DNA from: Domibacillus robiginosus
GTDB taxonomy: Bacteria; Bacillota; Bacilli; Bacillales; Domibacillaceae
DNA length: 64,000 bases
Reading direction: 5' to 3'
Assembly (NCBI RefSeq): GCF_000966195.1
Contig: NZ_LAHL01000014.1
Span: 1 to 64,000, forward strand
Positions 27,561-36,360 of this stretch are shown piece after piece (position 1 is the stretch's first letter; every line of letters begins with the position of its first letter). The notes below the pieces were generated by a model. That model had not been told where the DNA came from. It saw nothing but the letters and a program-made list of their open reading frames with translations, and did not search any database. The position numbers and the translations under genes were made by a program.

Positions 27561-27568
27561 TTTGTTTT

Positions 27569-27597
27569 TATTATCGTATATTCTGACTATTTGTCAA
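27569..27597 (-). promoter_or_regulatory. Sigma-A promoter of the proBA leader
   Basis: Minus strand TTGACA (27597-27592) and an AT-rich -10 (GATAAT or ATAATA, around 27575-27569) with 16-17 bases between. It overlaps the end of the NUDIX gene. Confidence 0.7.
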
Positions 27598-28222
27598 GTA
27601 GATGTGGAGCAGAACGAAGAATATCAAGAAAATGCTTTAAAATCCGTGCTGTCAAACCCCATATAATACGGTCCTCATAGAAATAAAAATACTCCTCCAT
27701 CTTTTTCGTCTGCCAGGCATAATTTTTACCCTGTGAAATTAAATGATAAGGAAAGCTTTCCTCCGGCTCGGGATGAAGCTTCACATAGTGAAGATCCGGC
27801 TCTGTTTTCAACAAAAATGAAAGCGGCACAGTGAACACTTCACCTACTTCAGCTTCGTTTAGCTGCATATTGGACATATCAATCAAACCTACATAACTGT
27901 AAATAACGGTCCCGAACGGGGAAATCATATAATCAAGCGGGAACAGAACTTCAATTCCATCCATTGGAATCCCTAATTCTTCATGTGTTTCACGAACAGC
28001 AGCGTGAACGGGACCTTCATCGCTATAATCAATTTTACCGCCTGGAAAACAGATTTCTCCAGGCTGCCGCCGCATTAGCAGCGATCGAACTTCAAAGAGT
28101 ACGTGCAGCTCACCGCTTTTTTGAATAAGCGGCAGCAAAACAGAGAATTTTACTATATTTTCACTGCCCAATATGTCAGGTTTCCGCTCCCCGAACAAAG
28201 CTTTGAGTTCATTTATATTCAT
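27587..28222 (-). CDS. NUDIX hydrolase, CoA pyrophosphatase type
   Basis: 211 residues. The Nudix box lies in GGKIDYSDEGPVHAAVRETHEELG (landmark at residues 56-79, with REtHEELG binding Mg). It is preceded by LLMRRQPGEICFPGG, the arrangement of the CoA-pyrophosphatase (NudL/UPF0035) group that cleaves CoA to 3',5'-ADP and 4'-phosphopantetheine. Start follows TGGAG. Monocistronic, upstream of and parallel with proBA. Confidence 0.85.
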   Translation of the reverse strand: MNINELKALFGERKPDILGSENIVKFSVLLPLIQKSGELHVLFEVRSLLMRRQPGEICFPGGKIDYSDEGPVHAAVRETHEELGIPMDGIEVLFPLDYMISPFGTVIYSYVGLIDMSNMQLNEAEVGEVFTVPLSFLLKTEPDLHYVKLHPEPEESFPYHLISQGKNYAWQTKKMEEYFYFYEDRIIWGLTARILKHFLDILRSAPHLLDK

Positions 28223-28438
28223 TTAACCAGCTCCATTTTTCTTTAAACACTGCCAGGGAACCTTGCTTTGCGGTGCATTGGTTCACCTTTCTTTCTTACT
28301 ATATTATATTAGAAAGCAGAAGAGATTGAAAAAAATTGATTTTATAGTGTGAAAATATTCTAAAAAATTGTATGATAGAAGAAGTACATACATCAGCCCT
28401 TGTGCTGACGAATTTTTACACATGAGGAGTCCTTGAAG

Positions 28439-29518
28439 ATGACACAAGAATTAACCGTACAATTAGCTGACACAAAAAGAGATAAACCAGATCAAGCCAA
28501 TCTTGGTTTCGGCCGTTTTTTTACCGATCACATGTTTATGATGGATTATACAGAGGGCAGAGGCTGGCATGATGCGCGCATTGTCCCATATCAGCCGATT
28601 AGCCTTGATCCGTCGGCTATGGTGTTCCATTATGGACAAACGGTATTCGAAGGAATGAAAGCGTATTTGACGGATGAAGGAAAAGTCTTTTTATTCCGCC
28701 CGGAGAAAAACATGGAACGTTTAAACCGTTCCAATGAACGCCTTTGCATTCCGCAAATCGATGGTGACTTTGTGATTGAAGGATTAAAAAAGCTGATTGA
28801 GGTAGACCAGGAATGGATTCCGACAGCGGAAGGCACATCTTTATATGTCCGCCCATTTATTGTTGCGACAGAACCGTTTTTAGGTGTTGCTCCATCGAAA
28901 AATTATATTTTCATGATTATCATGTCTCCGGTCGGCTCGTATTACAAAGAAGGAATCGCGCCGGTTAAAATTCTTGTGGAAAACCAGTTTGTTCGCGCAG
29001 TAAAAGGCGGTACAGGTGAAGCGAAAACAGGCGGAAACTATGCATCCAGCTTAAAAGCGCAGGAAGCAGCAACAGGAAAAGAATATTCACAAGTGCTCTG
29101 GCTTGATGGGGTAGAAAAAAAATACATCGAAGAAGTCGGCAGCATGAATGTATTCTTTAAAATTGATGGAGAAGTGGTGACACCGGCGCTAAACGGCAGC
29201 ATTTTGCATGGGGTAACACGTGACTCAGTCATTCAGCTTTTAAAGCACTGGAATGTACCGGTTACAGAACGCCGGATCTCCGTAGATGAAATTGCGCAGG
29301 CTTACCGTGAAGGGAAATTGGAAGAAGCATTTGGAACAGGCACCGCTGCTGTAATCTCTCCAATTGGTGAATTTTTATGGGGAGAAGAAAAAATGGTGCT
29401 GAACGGCGGCCAGACAGGTGAATTGTCACAACGTATTTACGATACAATTACTGGCATTCAAAAAGGAAAGATCAAAGACGAGTTTGGATGGGTAACGGAA
29501 GTTCCTGTTTCAAAATAA
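28439..29518 (+). CDS. ilvK: Branched-chain amino acid aminotransferase (YwaA/IlvK-like)
   Basis: 359-residue fold-type IV PLP enzyme interconverting Leu/Ile/Val and their keto acids. The N terminus (QLADTKRDKPD, FGRFFTDHMFMMDY) matches B. subtilis YwaA closely. PLP Lys is in VKGGTGEAKTGGNYASSL, and EVGSMNVFFK and GTGTAAVISPIG are further family motifs. ATG 28439 is chosen over TTG 28433 because of GAGGAG spacing. A poor CodY-like box (AATATTCTAAAAAAT, three mismatches) lies at 28354-28368 before a TATGAT -10. Confidence 0.94.
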   Translation: MTQELTVQLADTKRDKPDQANLGFGRFFTDHMFMMDYTEGRGWHDARIVPYQPISLDPSAMVFHYGQTVFEGMKAYLTDEGKVFLFRPEKNMERLNRSNERLCIPQIDGDFVIEGLKKLIEVDQEWIPTAEGTSLYVRPFIVATEPFLGVAPSKNYIFMIIMSPVGSYYKEGIAPVKILVENQFVRAVKGGTGEAKTGGNYASSLKAQEAATGKEYSQVLWLDGVEKKYIEEVGSMNVFFKIDGEVVTPALNGSILHGVTRDSVIQLLKHWNVPVTERRISVDEIAQAYREGKLEEAFGTGTAAVISPIGEFLWGEEKMVLNGGQTGELSQRIYDTITGIQKGKIKDEFGWVTEVPVSK

Positions 29519-29543
29519 TTCCTATACTGTATGATATGAATAG

Positions 29544-29577
29544 AACGAACTGCTCCCCGGGGCAGTTCGTTTCTTTT
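29544..29577 (+). terminator. Terminator of ilvK
   Basis: AACGAACTGC / GCAGTTCGTT stem, GC-rich loop, then TTCTTTT. Confidence 0.85.
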
Positions 29578-29594
29578 CAAAAGGAGGCAAAAAA

Positions 29595-30521
29595 ATGACG
29601 GCGGTTTCATTAGGATTTGATTTATCCTTGATTGATTTACATGATTCCGGTTTTGAAGAGCGGACGAGCTGCTACGTGTTTCATGAGCCAAAAAAAGCAA
29701 TTATCGAAACAAGCGCCAGCCCATCTGTTCCATTTTTACTTGAGGGGCTAAAGGAACTTCAGATTCAGCCTGAAGAAATCGACTATGTGATCGTCACGCA
29801 TATTCATCTTGATCATGCAGGTGGCGCCGGCTTGTTTTTGGAATCCTGCCCGAATGCAAAATTGGTCGTGCATCCAAAAGGCGCTCGCCACCTGGCAGAC
29901 CCGAGCCGGCTGATTGCCAGTGCAAAAATGGTATATGGAGAAGCGTTCGATGAATTATTTGATCCGATTGTGCCGGTACCGAAAGAACGAATCATTGAAA
30001 TGGAGGATGGGGGCGAGCTGGATCTTGGCGGACGTATACTCCGGTTCATTCATACACCGGGGCATGCAAACCATCATTTTTCTATTTGGGATGAAAAATC
30101 TGCTGGTGTATTTACTGGAGATACAGCAGGCATTCAATATGCTCAGCTTACAGGTACAGAAAGCGGGCTTTTGATGCCGACGACTTCACCCAATCAATTT
30201 GATCCGCAGTTGATGAAGCAGTCGATCGAAAAAATCATGTCCTTTCACCCGGAGCGGCTTTTCTTTAGTCACTATGGAATGAATGAGCAGCCAGAGCAAG
30301 CTGTAAAAATGGTTTTGAACTGGCTTGATGTGTATATGCATATTTTGGAAAAAAACAACAAAGTCGAAGAGATTGAAACAGTACTCATGCAAAAAGTACG
30401 CGGACAGCTTGAACGAGCTGGAGTGGAAGCGGATCATCCGGTTTATGAACTGCTGTCTATTGATCTACGTGTCAGTGCCCAGGGAATGATCCATTATAAG
30501 GAAAAACAGCACTCGAAATGA
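29595..30521 (+). CDS. MBL-fold metallo-hydrolase
   Basis: 308 residues of the metallo-beta-lactamase fold. THIHLDHAGG (HxHxDH metal motif) lies at about residue 60, HTPGHANHH near residue 153 supplies the third His, GDTAG near residue 176 the bridging Asp, and FFSHYG near residue 223 the last His. The C-terminal 70 residues are helical. It hydrolyses an unknown substrate in the cytoplasm. Start follows AAAGGAGG. Confidence 0.88.
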   Translation: MTAVSLGFDLSLIDLHDSGFEERTSCYVFHEPKKAIIETSASPSVPFLLEGLKELQIQPEEIDYVIVTHIHLDHAGGAGLFLESCPNAKLVVHPKGARHLADPSRLIASAKMVYGEAFDELFDPIVPVPKERIIEMEDGGELDLGGRILRFIHTPGHANHHFSIWDEKSAGVFTGDTAGIQYAQLTGTESGLLMPTTSPNQFDPQLMKQSIEKIMSFHPERLFFSHYGMNEQPEQAVKMVLNWLDVYMHILEKNNKVEEIETVLMQKVRGQLERAGVEADHPVYELLSIDLRVSAQGMIHYKEKQHSK

Positions 30522-30534
30522 GTGCTGTTTTTCT
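30502..30534 (+). terminator. Terminator of the MBL gene
   Basis: AAAAACAGCACTC / GAGTGCTGTTTTT stem with a five-base loop, overlapping the stop codon. Confidence 0.93.
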
Positions 30535-30536
30535 TT

Positions 30537-30578
30537 GCATCGAGATGGGCAATTACCCATCTAATTATTTATCGATGC
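30537..30578. repeat. Nested inverted repeats next to the recombinase gene
   Basis: An outer pair GCATCGA (30537-30543) / TCGATGC (30572-30578) encloses an inner pair AGATGGG (30543-30549) / CCCATCT (30556-30562). It is not followed by a T run on either strand, so it is not a simple terminator. It lies 25 bases from the recombinase stop. Confidence 0.6.
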
Positions 30579-30603
30579 GCGAGAGAGCGAATCTCAAGCA
30601 TGC

Positions 30604-31683
30604 TTAAAAACGAACATTTTTCAGATGATCATGCATCCGGTCTTCTTGAATTCTTTCTAAATAAAGATTGGTAATGGAAATATCTGCATGACCGGCCAAA
30701 TCTTTTACAACCGCAAGTGGGACGTCCTGTTCAAGTAAGTTTGTTACAAATGTATGCCGAAACCAATGGGGACTGACATCAGGCCGGCTTCCCGCTGCTT
30801 CAACAGCTCTTTTGACCAATTTATATAAAGCGGCGTAGGAAAGCCTTTTTTTATTGGCCTGTATATCGGTTTTATTGTATAGAGCGTAAAAAAGCGGTTC
30901 GGCTGAATTTGGCTGCAATTCTATTGTGTCTCCACATACGCTTCGATAATGAAACAGAAGAGACTCGGTTTCTCTCATGACCGGCAGTGTTCGTTCTTTT
31001 CCGCCTTTTCCAATTACGTCTACGACCAAATCACCCTGCCGGCTGCGCCGGAAGCTTCCCCAATTTAGCCCGATCAATTCAGAAGCGCGGATGCCGAGTG
31101 TCAGCAGCATCATCCCGATCAGCCGGTTGCGGGCTTCAATCGCTTCTGCGTTTTTCGTTGTTTTTATTGTCTCTGCAAAGCAGTCGATAATGTGACGTGC
31201 TTCCCGCGAAGACAGTTCACGCATCACGGTGCGGTTTTCATCGGTTTCCGCTGTATGTCCTTTTTGAACGTGTGGTTTTTGAATCCATACCGACAGCTGG
31301 GCAGTATAAAAGTGTGTATGAAAGCCAAATTCAAGAAAACGGCGGAAAAATTCCAGTTTTCTTAATGCACTTTTTGGCTTGTATGTACTAACGATAAACC
31401 GGTTAAATGCTTTTACTTCTGGAAATCCGATCGCGCGAAATGCGAGATTATGATGAGAAAGGTAAGCAAGCAGCGTTTTTGCATCGCTTCGATATGCTTT
31501 AATCGTGTGTGGAGAAAAGGTCCGGTTTTCTTTTAAAATACCAATGGCAAAAAAATATTCTAAAAATTCTTCATCTGTACAGTGGGCAAGAGATAAGTTG
31601 CGTTCTTCATCGAGCAGATGCTCTTTTGATTGAAGCAGCTGCAAAAATGCTTTGTGTGACGCTAAAATCGCCGGCAGATTCAT
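30604..31683 (-). CDS. Tyrosine recombinase / phage-type integrase
   Basis: 359 residues. An N-terminal SAM-like arm (about 60-140: FSPHTIKAYRSDAKTLLAYL) precedes the catalytic domain with the full set of residues: Arg in TLGIRASELIGLNW, Lys in IGKGGKERTLPV, His-x-x-Arg in SPHWFRHTFVTNLL, His in LAGHADIS and the nucleophile Tyr in ITNLYLERIQ. It cuts and rejoins DNA at a specific site. No phage or transposon genes surround it, so it is a lone XerC/D-like enzyme of unknown target. ATG 31683 is favoured by AAAGGA nine bases upstream. Confidence 0.9.
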   Translation of the reverse strand: MNLPAILASHKAFLQLLQSKEHLLDEERNLSLAHCTDEEFLEYFFAIGILKENRTFSPHTIKAYRSDAKTLLAYLSHHNLAFRAIGFPEVKAFNRFIVSTYKPKSALRKLEFFRRFLEFGFHTHFYTAQLSVWIQKPHVQKGHTAETDENRTVMRELSSREARHIIDCFAETIKTTKNAEAIEARNRLIGMMLLTLGIRASELIGLNWGSFRRSRQGDLVVDVIGKGGKERTLPVMRETESLLFHYRSVCGDTIELQPNSAEPLFYALYNKTDIQANKKRLSYAALYKLVKRAVEAAGSRPDVSPHWFRHTFVTNLLEQDVPLAVVKDLAGHADISITNLYLERIQEDRMHDHLKNVRF

Positions 31684-31862
31684 GTTTTTCATTCCTTTAC
31701 CATAAAATAATTATGTATAATCCATATAATCTATAGTTATCTTTACTTCTATTATAGCCGATTATTCGTTGCAGGAGAAGAAAAGATTCCTGTATAGTAA
31801 AACGGTTCAACCCTTGTCTGTTTGGGAAAAGATAAAGAAACAAACCAAAAAGGAGTACATTT

Positions 31863-32741
31863 ATGCGAATCGGATACGCCTGCATTAATATGTCGATGCC
31901 ATCCAAATTTAAAACGTGCCGGCTGAAAACAGCTGAAACAGAAGGAATGGCCAAAATAAAAGAGCTGACACTCCACAACTTAAATGAAACATTGGATATC
32001 ATTAAATGGAATATAGAAAATAGAATTTATTTTTATCGAATGAGCAGCAATCTCATACCGCTTGCCACCCATCCGGTGATGACATGGGAGTGGGGGGAAG
32101 ATGAAGATGTTTTAAAAATCACCGATGAAATAAAAGAACTGGCAGCTGAATATGATGTTCGTTTGTCTGTTCATCCAGGCCAGTATACGCTGATCAATTC
32201 TCCTAACGAGGAAGTGGTGCAAAAGTCGATTTTAGACTTGATCCACCACCAGGAACTGCTTGATCTTACCGGCGGAACCGACATGATTTTGCATGTTGGC
32301 GGTGCGTATGGAGACAAGGAAGCAGCAAAGAAGCGTTTTGCACAAGCGTTCAAGCAGCTTCCGGAAGCGATCAAACAATCGATGCGTATTGAAAACGACG
32401 ATAAAATTTTTACCATTCACGATGTATTGGATGTATGCCGGGAAACAGGCGCAGCCGCTTGTTTTGATATTCACCATCATGCGTGCAATCATGAAGAAGA
32501 GGCGAAAATTGATGAGGTTATCCAGCGTGCCGTCGATACGTGGCAGCATAAAGAAATTCCGCCGAAAATGCATATTAGCTCAGGAAGAGACGGAAAAACA
32601 GACCGCGCGCACCATAATTATATTTTAGAGGATGACTGGCGCTACTTTATCGAGCATCTGCCTGATTTATCGATCGATGTGATGGTAGAAGCAAAGATGA
32701 AGGAGCTCGCTGTCCTGCAAATACGGGAACAGTACCGCTAA
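31863..32741 (+). CDS. uvsE: UV DNA damage endonuclease UvsE
   Basis: 292-residue TIM-barrel metal enzyme that nicks DNA 5' of UV photoproducts, used for spore and vegetative UV repair. Landmarks: MRIGYACINMSMPSK at the start, YRMSSNLIPLATHP, SVHPGQYTLINSPNE, HVGGAYGDKE, RIENDDKIFT and CFDIHHHACNH with metal-ligand His residues. Somewhat shorter at the C terminus than B. subtilis UvsE (about 320), but all core motifs are present. Start after AAAAGGAG. Confidence 0.95.
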   Translation: MRIGYACINMSMPSKFKTCRLKTAETEGMAKIKELTLHNLNETLDIIKWNIENRIYFYRMSSNLIPLATHPVMTWEWGEDEDVLKITDEIKELAAEYDVRLSVHPGQYTLINSPNEEVVQKSILDLIHHQELLDLTGGTDMILHVGGAYGDKEAAKKRFAQAFKQLPEAIKQSMRIENDDKIFTIHDVLDVCRETGAAACFDIHHHACNHEEEAKIDEVIQRAVDTWQHKEIPPKMHISSGRDGKTDRAHHNYILEDDWRYFIEHLPDLSIDVMVEAKMKELAVLQIREQYR

Positions 32742-32774
32742 AAAGCGCTCTTCCGCAAGGAAGAGCGCTTTTTT
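32740..32774. terminator. Terminator between uvsE and the SIS-domain gene
   Basis: AAAAAGCGCTCTTCC / GGAAGAGCGCTTTTT stem with loop GCAA, bidirectional. Confidence 0.95.
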
Positions 32775-33513
32775 AACGAAGCAGAGGAATCCGCTCTTTA
32801 TATTGTTCAACCAGCATGCGGTTATGTTCATCGGCATCTGGTACATTCCCGCTTAAAAAAATGGGCGGTTCAAACCCTCGTTCAATCATTTTGGCAATGA
32901 CAGAGGCCATAATGCCATTTAGCAGAGCAGCACTAAGCAGAGTAGAAGCCGGTCCGAACGGCGCTGGCGCTTTTTTGTCTGATAACAGCGCATCTCCATA
33001 GGGAGCGCTGTTATCAATAACAAGATCTGCGGCATCACGCAAAGTGGTTCCTTCCTCATGGCGGGTCTGGGCTCTTCGGGCATATTCTAAAGAAGTAATA
33101 GCGATTGTTTTCACGCCTGCTTTTCTTCCGCGAAGCAAAATGTCAATCGGAACCGGATTAATGCCTGATGTGGATACCACAATCAGTACATCTTCCGGCC
33201 GAATATCGAGTTGATCCTCCAAAGAAGCAATATAGCCGTTTTGGCGTTCAAACGTTGAAGAGCGGACAGCGCCTTTATGAAGCATCACATCTTCTAAAAA
33301 AATCGGCTGAATGCAGGCAAGCCCCCCGGCCCGGTAAAACAATTCTTCCGCGAGCATATGTGAATGGCCACATCCAAAAACGTGAACAACTCCGCCACGG
33401 CGGACGCTTTTTACAATCCATTCGGCAGCTATATCTGCCTGGCTTGTTTGCTTATGGGCTGCGTCAACAAGCATATCGGCTACTCTGTGAACATATTTTA
33501 AGTACATCATCAT
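32773..33513 (-). CDS. SIS-domain sugar-phosphate protein (UPF0309-like)
   Basis: 246 residues with a SIS (sugar isomerase) fold: VHVFGCGHSHMLAEELFYRAGG binds phosphosugar, VVSTSGINPVPIDI follows. The sequence resembles the UPF0309 group. It is the last gene of the nagA-nagB-nagR unit, 10 bases after nagR, so it probably acts on an amino-sugar phosphate; the reaction is not known. Start at the ATGATGATG cluster after AAAGGAG; the exact ATG is uncertain by two codons. Confidence 0.82.
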   Translation of the reverse strand: MMMYLKYVHRVADMLVDAAHKQTSQADIAAEWIVKSVRRGGVVHVFGCGHSHMLAEELFYRAGGLACIQPIFLEDVMLHKGAVRSSTFERQNGYIASLEDQLDIRPEDVLIVVSTSGINPVPIDILLRGRKAGVKTIAITSLEYARRAQTRHEEGTTLRDAADLVIDNSAPYGDALLSDKKAPAPFGPASTLLSAALLNGIMASVIAKMIERGFEPPIFLSGNVPDADEHNRMLVEQYKERIPLLR

Positions 33514-33523
33514 ATCCGCTCCT

Positions 33524-34246
33524 TTACCGGGTAATATCGATGGTGAATTTGTAGCGGTCCGCGCGGTAGGATGACTTCACATATTCAAGTGGTGTACCGT
33601 CTTTTAAGAAGGTATGCCGTTCAATCAGCAAAACCGGTGCCCCTTTTGGCACAAGCAGATGCGGCCGCTCTGCTTCACTGACAAGGGCTGATTCAATTGA
33701 TTGAACGGCACGCCCGATCTCGAGATGCAATTCTTCTTCTATATAATGATAAAGGGAGGTGGCAATAACCGCTTCATTTAAGCCTTTTATTAAATTGGCA
33801 GAGATGTACACCGTTTCAAGCGCCATTGGGACCTCATCGGCCAGCCGGATTCGTTTGATTTCGTACACAGGCGCATGTTCCGTCAAAGCAAGCCGCTCCG
33901 CCACTTTTTTATCTGCCGGTACGATTTCAAATGCGAGCAGCTTATTGGCAGGAACCATTCCCCGCGCCTTCATGTCTTCTGTAAAGCTGGTTAATCCAGA
34001 AAGGTTTTGTTCCAGTTTTTGTTCTGCCACAAATGTGCCGCGTCCTTTTTGGCGGTACAGCAGTCCTTCATTGACAAGATTGGTAATCGCCTGCCGAACG
34101 GTCATCCGGCTGACATCGAGCTGTTCAGCATATTCTCGTTCAGAAGGGATAAGATCACCGGGCTTTAATTCGCCCGTATCCATTTGCCGGCGAATAGCAT
34201 GTTCAAGCTGATAATAAATTGGTACAGGCGAAAGTTTATCAATCAT
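33524..34246 (-). CDS. nagR: GntR/HutC-family regulator of N-acetylglucosamine use (NagR/YvoA)
   Basis: 240 residues. N-terminal winged helix (LIPSEREYAEQLDVSRMTVRQAITNLVNEGLLYRQKGRGTFV is the landmark region, residues 30-72) plus a UTRA effector domain (residues 90-235). In Bacillus it represses nag genes and is released by glucosamine-6-phosphate or GlcNAc-6-phosphate. Its gene overlaps the end of nagB by eight bases. Two matching operators lie between nagA and nagP. Confidence 0.93.
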   Translation of the reverse strand: MIDKLSPVPIYYQLEHAIRRQMDTGELKPGDLIPSEREYAEQLDVSRMTVRQAITNLVNEGLLYRQKGRGTFVAEQKLEQNLSGLTSFTEDMKARGMVPANKLLAFEIVPADKKVAERLALTEHAPVYEIKRIRLADEVPMALETVYISANLIKGLNEAVIATSLYHYIEEELHLEIGRAVQSIESALVSEAERPHLLVPKGAPVLLIERHTFLKDGTPLEYVKSSYRADRYKFTIDITR

Positions 34247-34985
34247 ACTTTTCTTCCTTCCGCGAAACTAATGAAAACGCTTCATCATCTACTATTATTG
34301 TAACATGTGGATGATCCTGCAGTACAGAGGCAGGGAAAGCTTCTAATACATTTCCCGAAAACAGGCGTGCGACCGCTTCTGCTTTGTGGGGGCCAGATGC
34401 AAGCAAAAGAATCTCACGGCTTTTCATGATGGAAGCAATACCCATCGTAATGGCCTGCTTTGGTACGCTTTCAATAGATGAGAAAAAACGGGCATTTGCC
34501 TGTCGGGTGGAGTCTGTTAATGTTGTTACATGCGTTGTTTGGTCAAAAGGCGTGCCCGGCTCATTAAAACCGATGTGGCCATTCTGGCCGATGCCGAGTA
34601 CCTGCACGTCAACTCCTTTTTTATCGATTAAGGATTCATACCTTGTGCATTCATTTTCCAAGAGCACAGCTTCACCATCTGGAATATAAATCTGCTCGGG
34701 CGGGATGTCCATATGCTGAAAAAAGGTTTTCCGCATAAAGGAATGATAGCTGTTCGGATCAGACGCGGGCAGGCCAATGTATTCGTCTAAATTAAATGTC
34801 GTCACATGCCGGAATGAAATTTTTTCCATGCGGCAGGCGTGAATCAATTGTTTATACATCCCTTTTGGTGTAGAGCCTGTTGCCAGGCCAATCACCGGAG
34901 ACGGAAGTTCTTTTATTCTGGCTGTTAAAAAGTCAGCGGCTCGTTTACTCATCGCCTCGTAATCCGGAACACGAATGACGTTCAT
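34239..34985 (-). CDS. nagB: Glucosamine-6-phosphate deaminase
   Basis: 248-residue enzyme converting glucosamine-6-phosphate to fructose-6-phosphate and ammonia. Motifs: GLATGSTPKGMYKQLI (phosphate loop), TFNLDEYIGLPASDPNSYHSFM (catalytic Asp), GIGQNGHIGFNEPGTPF (catalytic His) and GPHKAEAV. The ATG at 34985 overlaps the nagA stop (ATGA) and has GGAGAGGGAG upstream; the longer reading to 35024 is rejected. Confidence 0.96.
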   Translation of the reverse strand: MNVIRVPDYEAMSKRAADFLTARIKELPSPVIGLATGSTPKGMYKQLIHACRMEKISFRHVTTFNLDEYIGLPASDPNSYHSFMRKTFFQHMDIPPEQIYIPDGEAVLLENECTRYESLIDKKGVDVQVLGIGQNGHIGFNEPGTPFDQTTHVTTLTDSTRQANARFFSSIESVPKQAITMGIASIMKSREILLLASGPHKAEAVARLFSGNVLEAFPASVLQDHPHVTIIVDDEAFSLVSRKEEKYD

Positions 34986-36151
34986 TGCTCCCTCTCCTTT
35001 TGGAATGCCACAACACCGCGGCAAATCGTTTTTTGAACCTGAAATTGTTCATCATATATGACTAAATCTGCATCCTTGCCCGGCGCAATACTGCCTTTGC
35101 GCTCAAACAGCCGCACTTGCCTGGCCGGATTCTCGGCTGTCATTTTTACAATATCCCGAATCGTACAGTTCGTAAACTTGCGCATATTTCGAATGGCCTG
35201 CTGCATGGACAGCGTACTGCCGGCTAACGTTCCATCTCCAAGCACGGCTTTTCCATTTTCGACGCTGACAGCCTGGCCGCCAAGGTCATATTCCCCATCA
35301 GGCAGGCCCTTCGCACGCATGGAATCAGTAATCAGCACGGTCCGGTTCGCCGTCTTTTGTTCAAAGGCAAGCCGCACCATCTGCGGGTGAATATGAATAC
35401 CGTCTACAATCATTTCCACATAAAGATCCCGGTGGAGAAGGGCTCCGCCGGCTGTTCCAGGCTCGCGGTGATGCATGCCGCGCATGCCGTTATAAAGATG
35501 GGTAACATGGGTCAGACCAGCCTCGGCAGCATGGCAAAGCTGATCAAATGTGGCGTCCGTGTGGCCGGCGGAAGCGGTAATGTGTAAATGAGCCAAATGG
35601 GACACAAGGTCGAGTCCATTTGTTTCTTCCGGAGCCAGTGTAACAAGCCGAATATGCCCCCCAGAAAGAGCCTGCCACTGCTCAAACAGTTCCGTATCTG
35701 GCTCAATAATCGCTTCACTTGGCTGAGCGCCGGGATGCTTTGGTGAAATAAAAGGGCCTTCTAAATGAATACCGGTTATTTCTGCTTCACCCGGCTTTTG
35801 TTTATAAGAAGAAAAAGACTGAAGAGCTGACTCAATCGCTCGTTTTTCCTGTGTCATCGTTGTCGCTAAAAAAGCTGTGGTGCCTTCGGATGGAAGAAAA
35901 GACGCCATTTTATGAAGGGAATGGTGTGTGGCATCCATCGTGTCCGCACCGGCTGCACCATGAATGTGAATATCAACCGCACCGGGCAGAATCAAGTATT
36001 GTTCAGAAACAGAAAAGGAAGGTACAGAAGATGGGCAGTCCGCCAGCGGTCCGGCTGCGTTGATTTTTCCGTCTTTTATATGAACAAAGCCAGGAGAAAG
36101 CACTTCATTTTCGGTGTAAACAGAACCGCCTTTTATCACATATTCGTTCAT
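34982..36151 (-). CDS. nagA: N-acetylglucosamine-6-phosphate deacetylase
   Basis: 389-residue amidohydrolase that removes acetate from GlcNAc-6-phosphate. Metal site: PGAVDIHIHGAAG, Glu in HLEGPFISPKHPGA, His in SAGHTDA and THLYNGMRGMHHREPG; catalytic Asp in VLITDSMRA. First gene of nagA-nagB-nagR-SIS, divergent from nagP, with the NagR operators between. Confidence 0.96.
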   Translation of the reverse strand: MNEYVIKGGSVYTENEVLSPGFVHIKDGKINAAGPLADCPSSVPSFSVSEQYLILPGAVDIHIHGAAGADTMDATHHSLHKMASFLPSEGTTAFLATTMTQEKRAIESALQSFSSYKQKPGEAEITGIHLEGPFISPKHPGAQPSEAIIEPDTELFEQWQALSGGHIRLVTLAPEETNGLDLVSHLAHLHITASAGHTDATFDQLCHAAEAGLTHVTHLYNGMRGMHHREPGTAGGALLHRDLYVEMIVDGIHIHPQMVRLAFEQKTANRTVLITDSMRAKGLPDGEYDLGGQAVSVENGKAVLGDGTLAGSTLSMQQAIRNMRKFTNCTIRDIVKMTAENPARQVRLFERKGSIAPGKDADLVIYDEQFQVQKTICRGVVAFQKEREQ

Positions 36152-36205
36152 TTTACAGCACCTCTTTTGATGGAATGGTTGCTTTAAGTGTAATGGATGA
36201 AAAAC

Positions 36206-36222
36206 TAGTTGTCTATACCAAT
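36206..36222 (-). promoter_or_regulatory. NagR operator on the nagA side
   Basis: 17-base TAGTTGTCTATACCAAT, the exact reverse complement of the site at 36274-36290. It matches the Bacillus dre/NagR box (ATTGGTATAGA...). On the minus strand it overlaps a candidate -35 TAGACA with TACACT 17 bases later. Confidence 0.85.
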
Positions 36223-36265
36223 TTTCGTTGCTTGTTTCAAAAATTACGGGTTTTCATTTTTAAAT

Positions 36266-36294
36266 TTTACTACATTGGTATAGACAACTATACT
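36266..36294 (+). promoter_or_regulatory. nagP promoter with embedded NagR operator
   Basis: TTTACT (36266-36271), 17-base spacer, TATACT (36289-36294). The operator ATTGGTATAGACAACTA occupies 36274-36290, filling the spacer, so NagR would block polymerase directly. Confidence 0.8.
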
Positions 36295-36360
36295 TTAACC
36301 ATGATAAAGTGCTGTTAAGAAAGCGTTTTTCACTACTTTTTTAAAGGGGGATTGTTGAGC

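Noticed and set aside
28354-28368. CodY box before ilvK
   Set aside because: AATATTCTAAAAAAT has three mismatches in an AT-rich region, too weak to list as a site.
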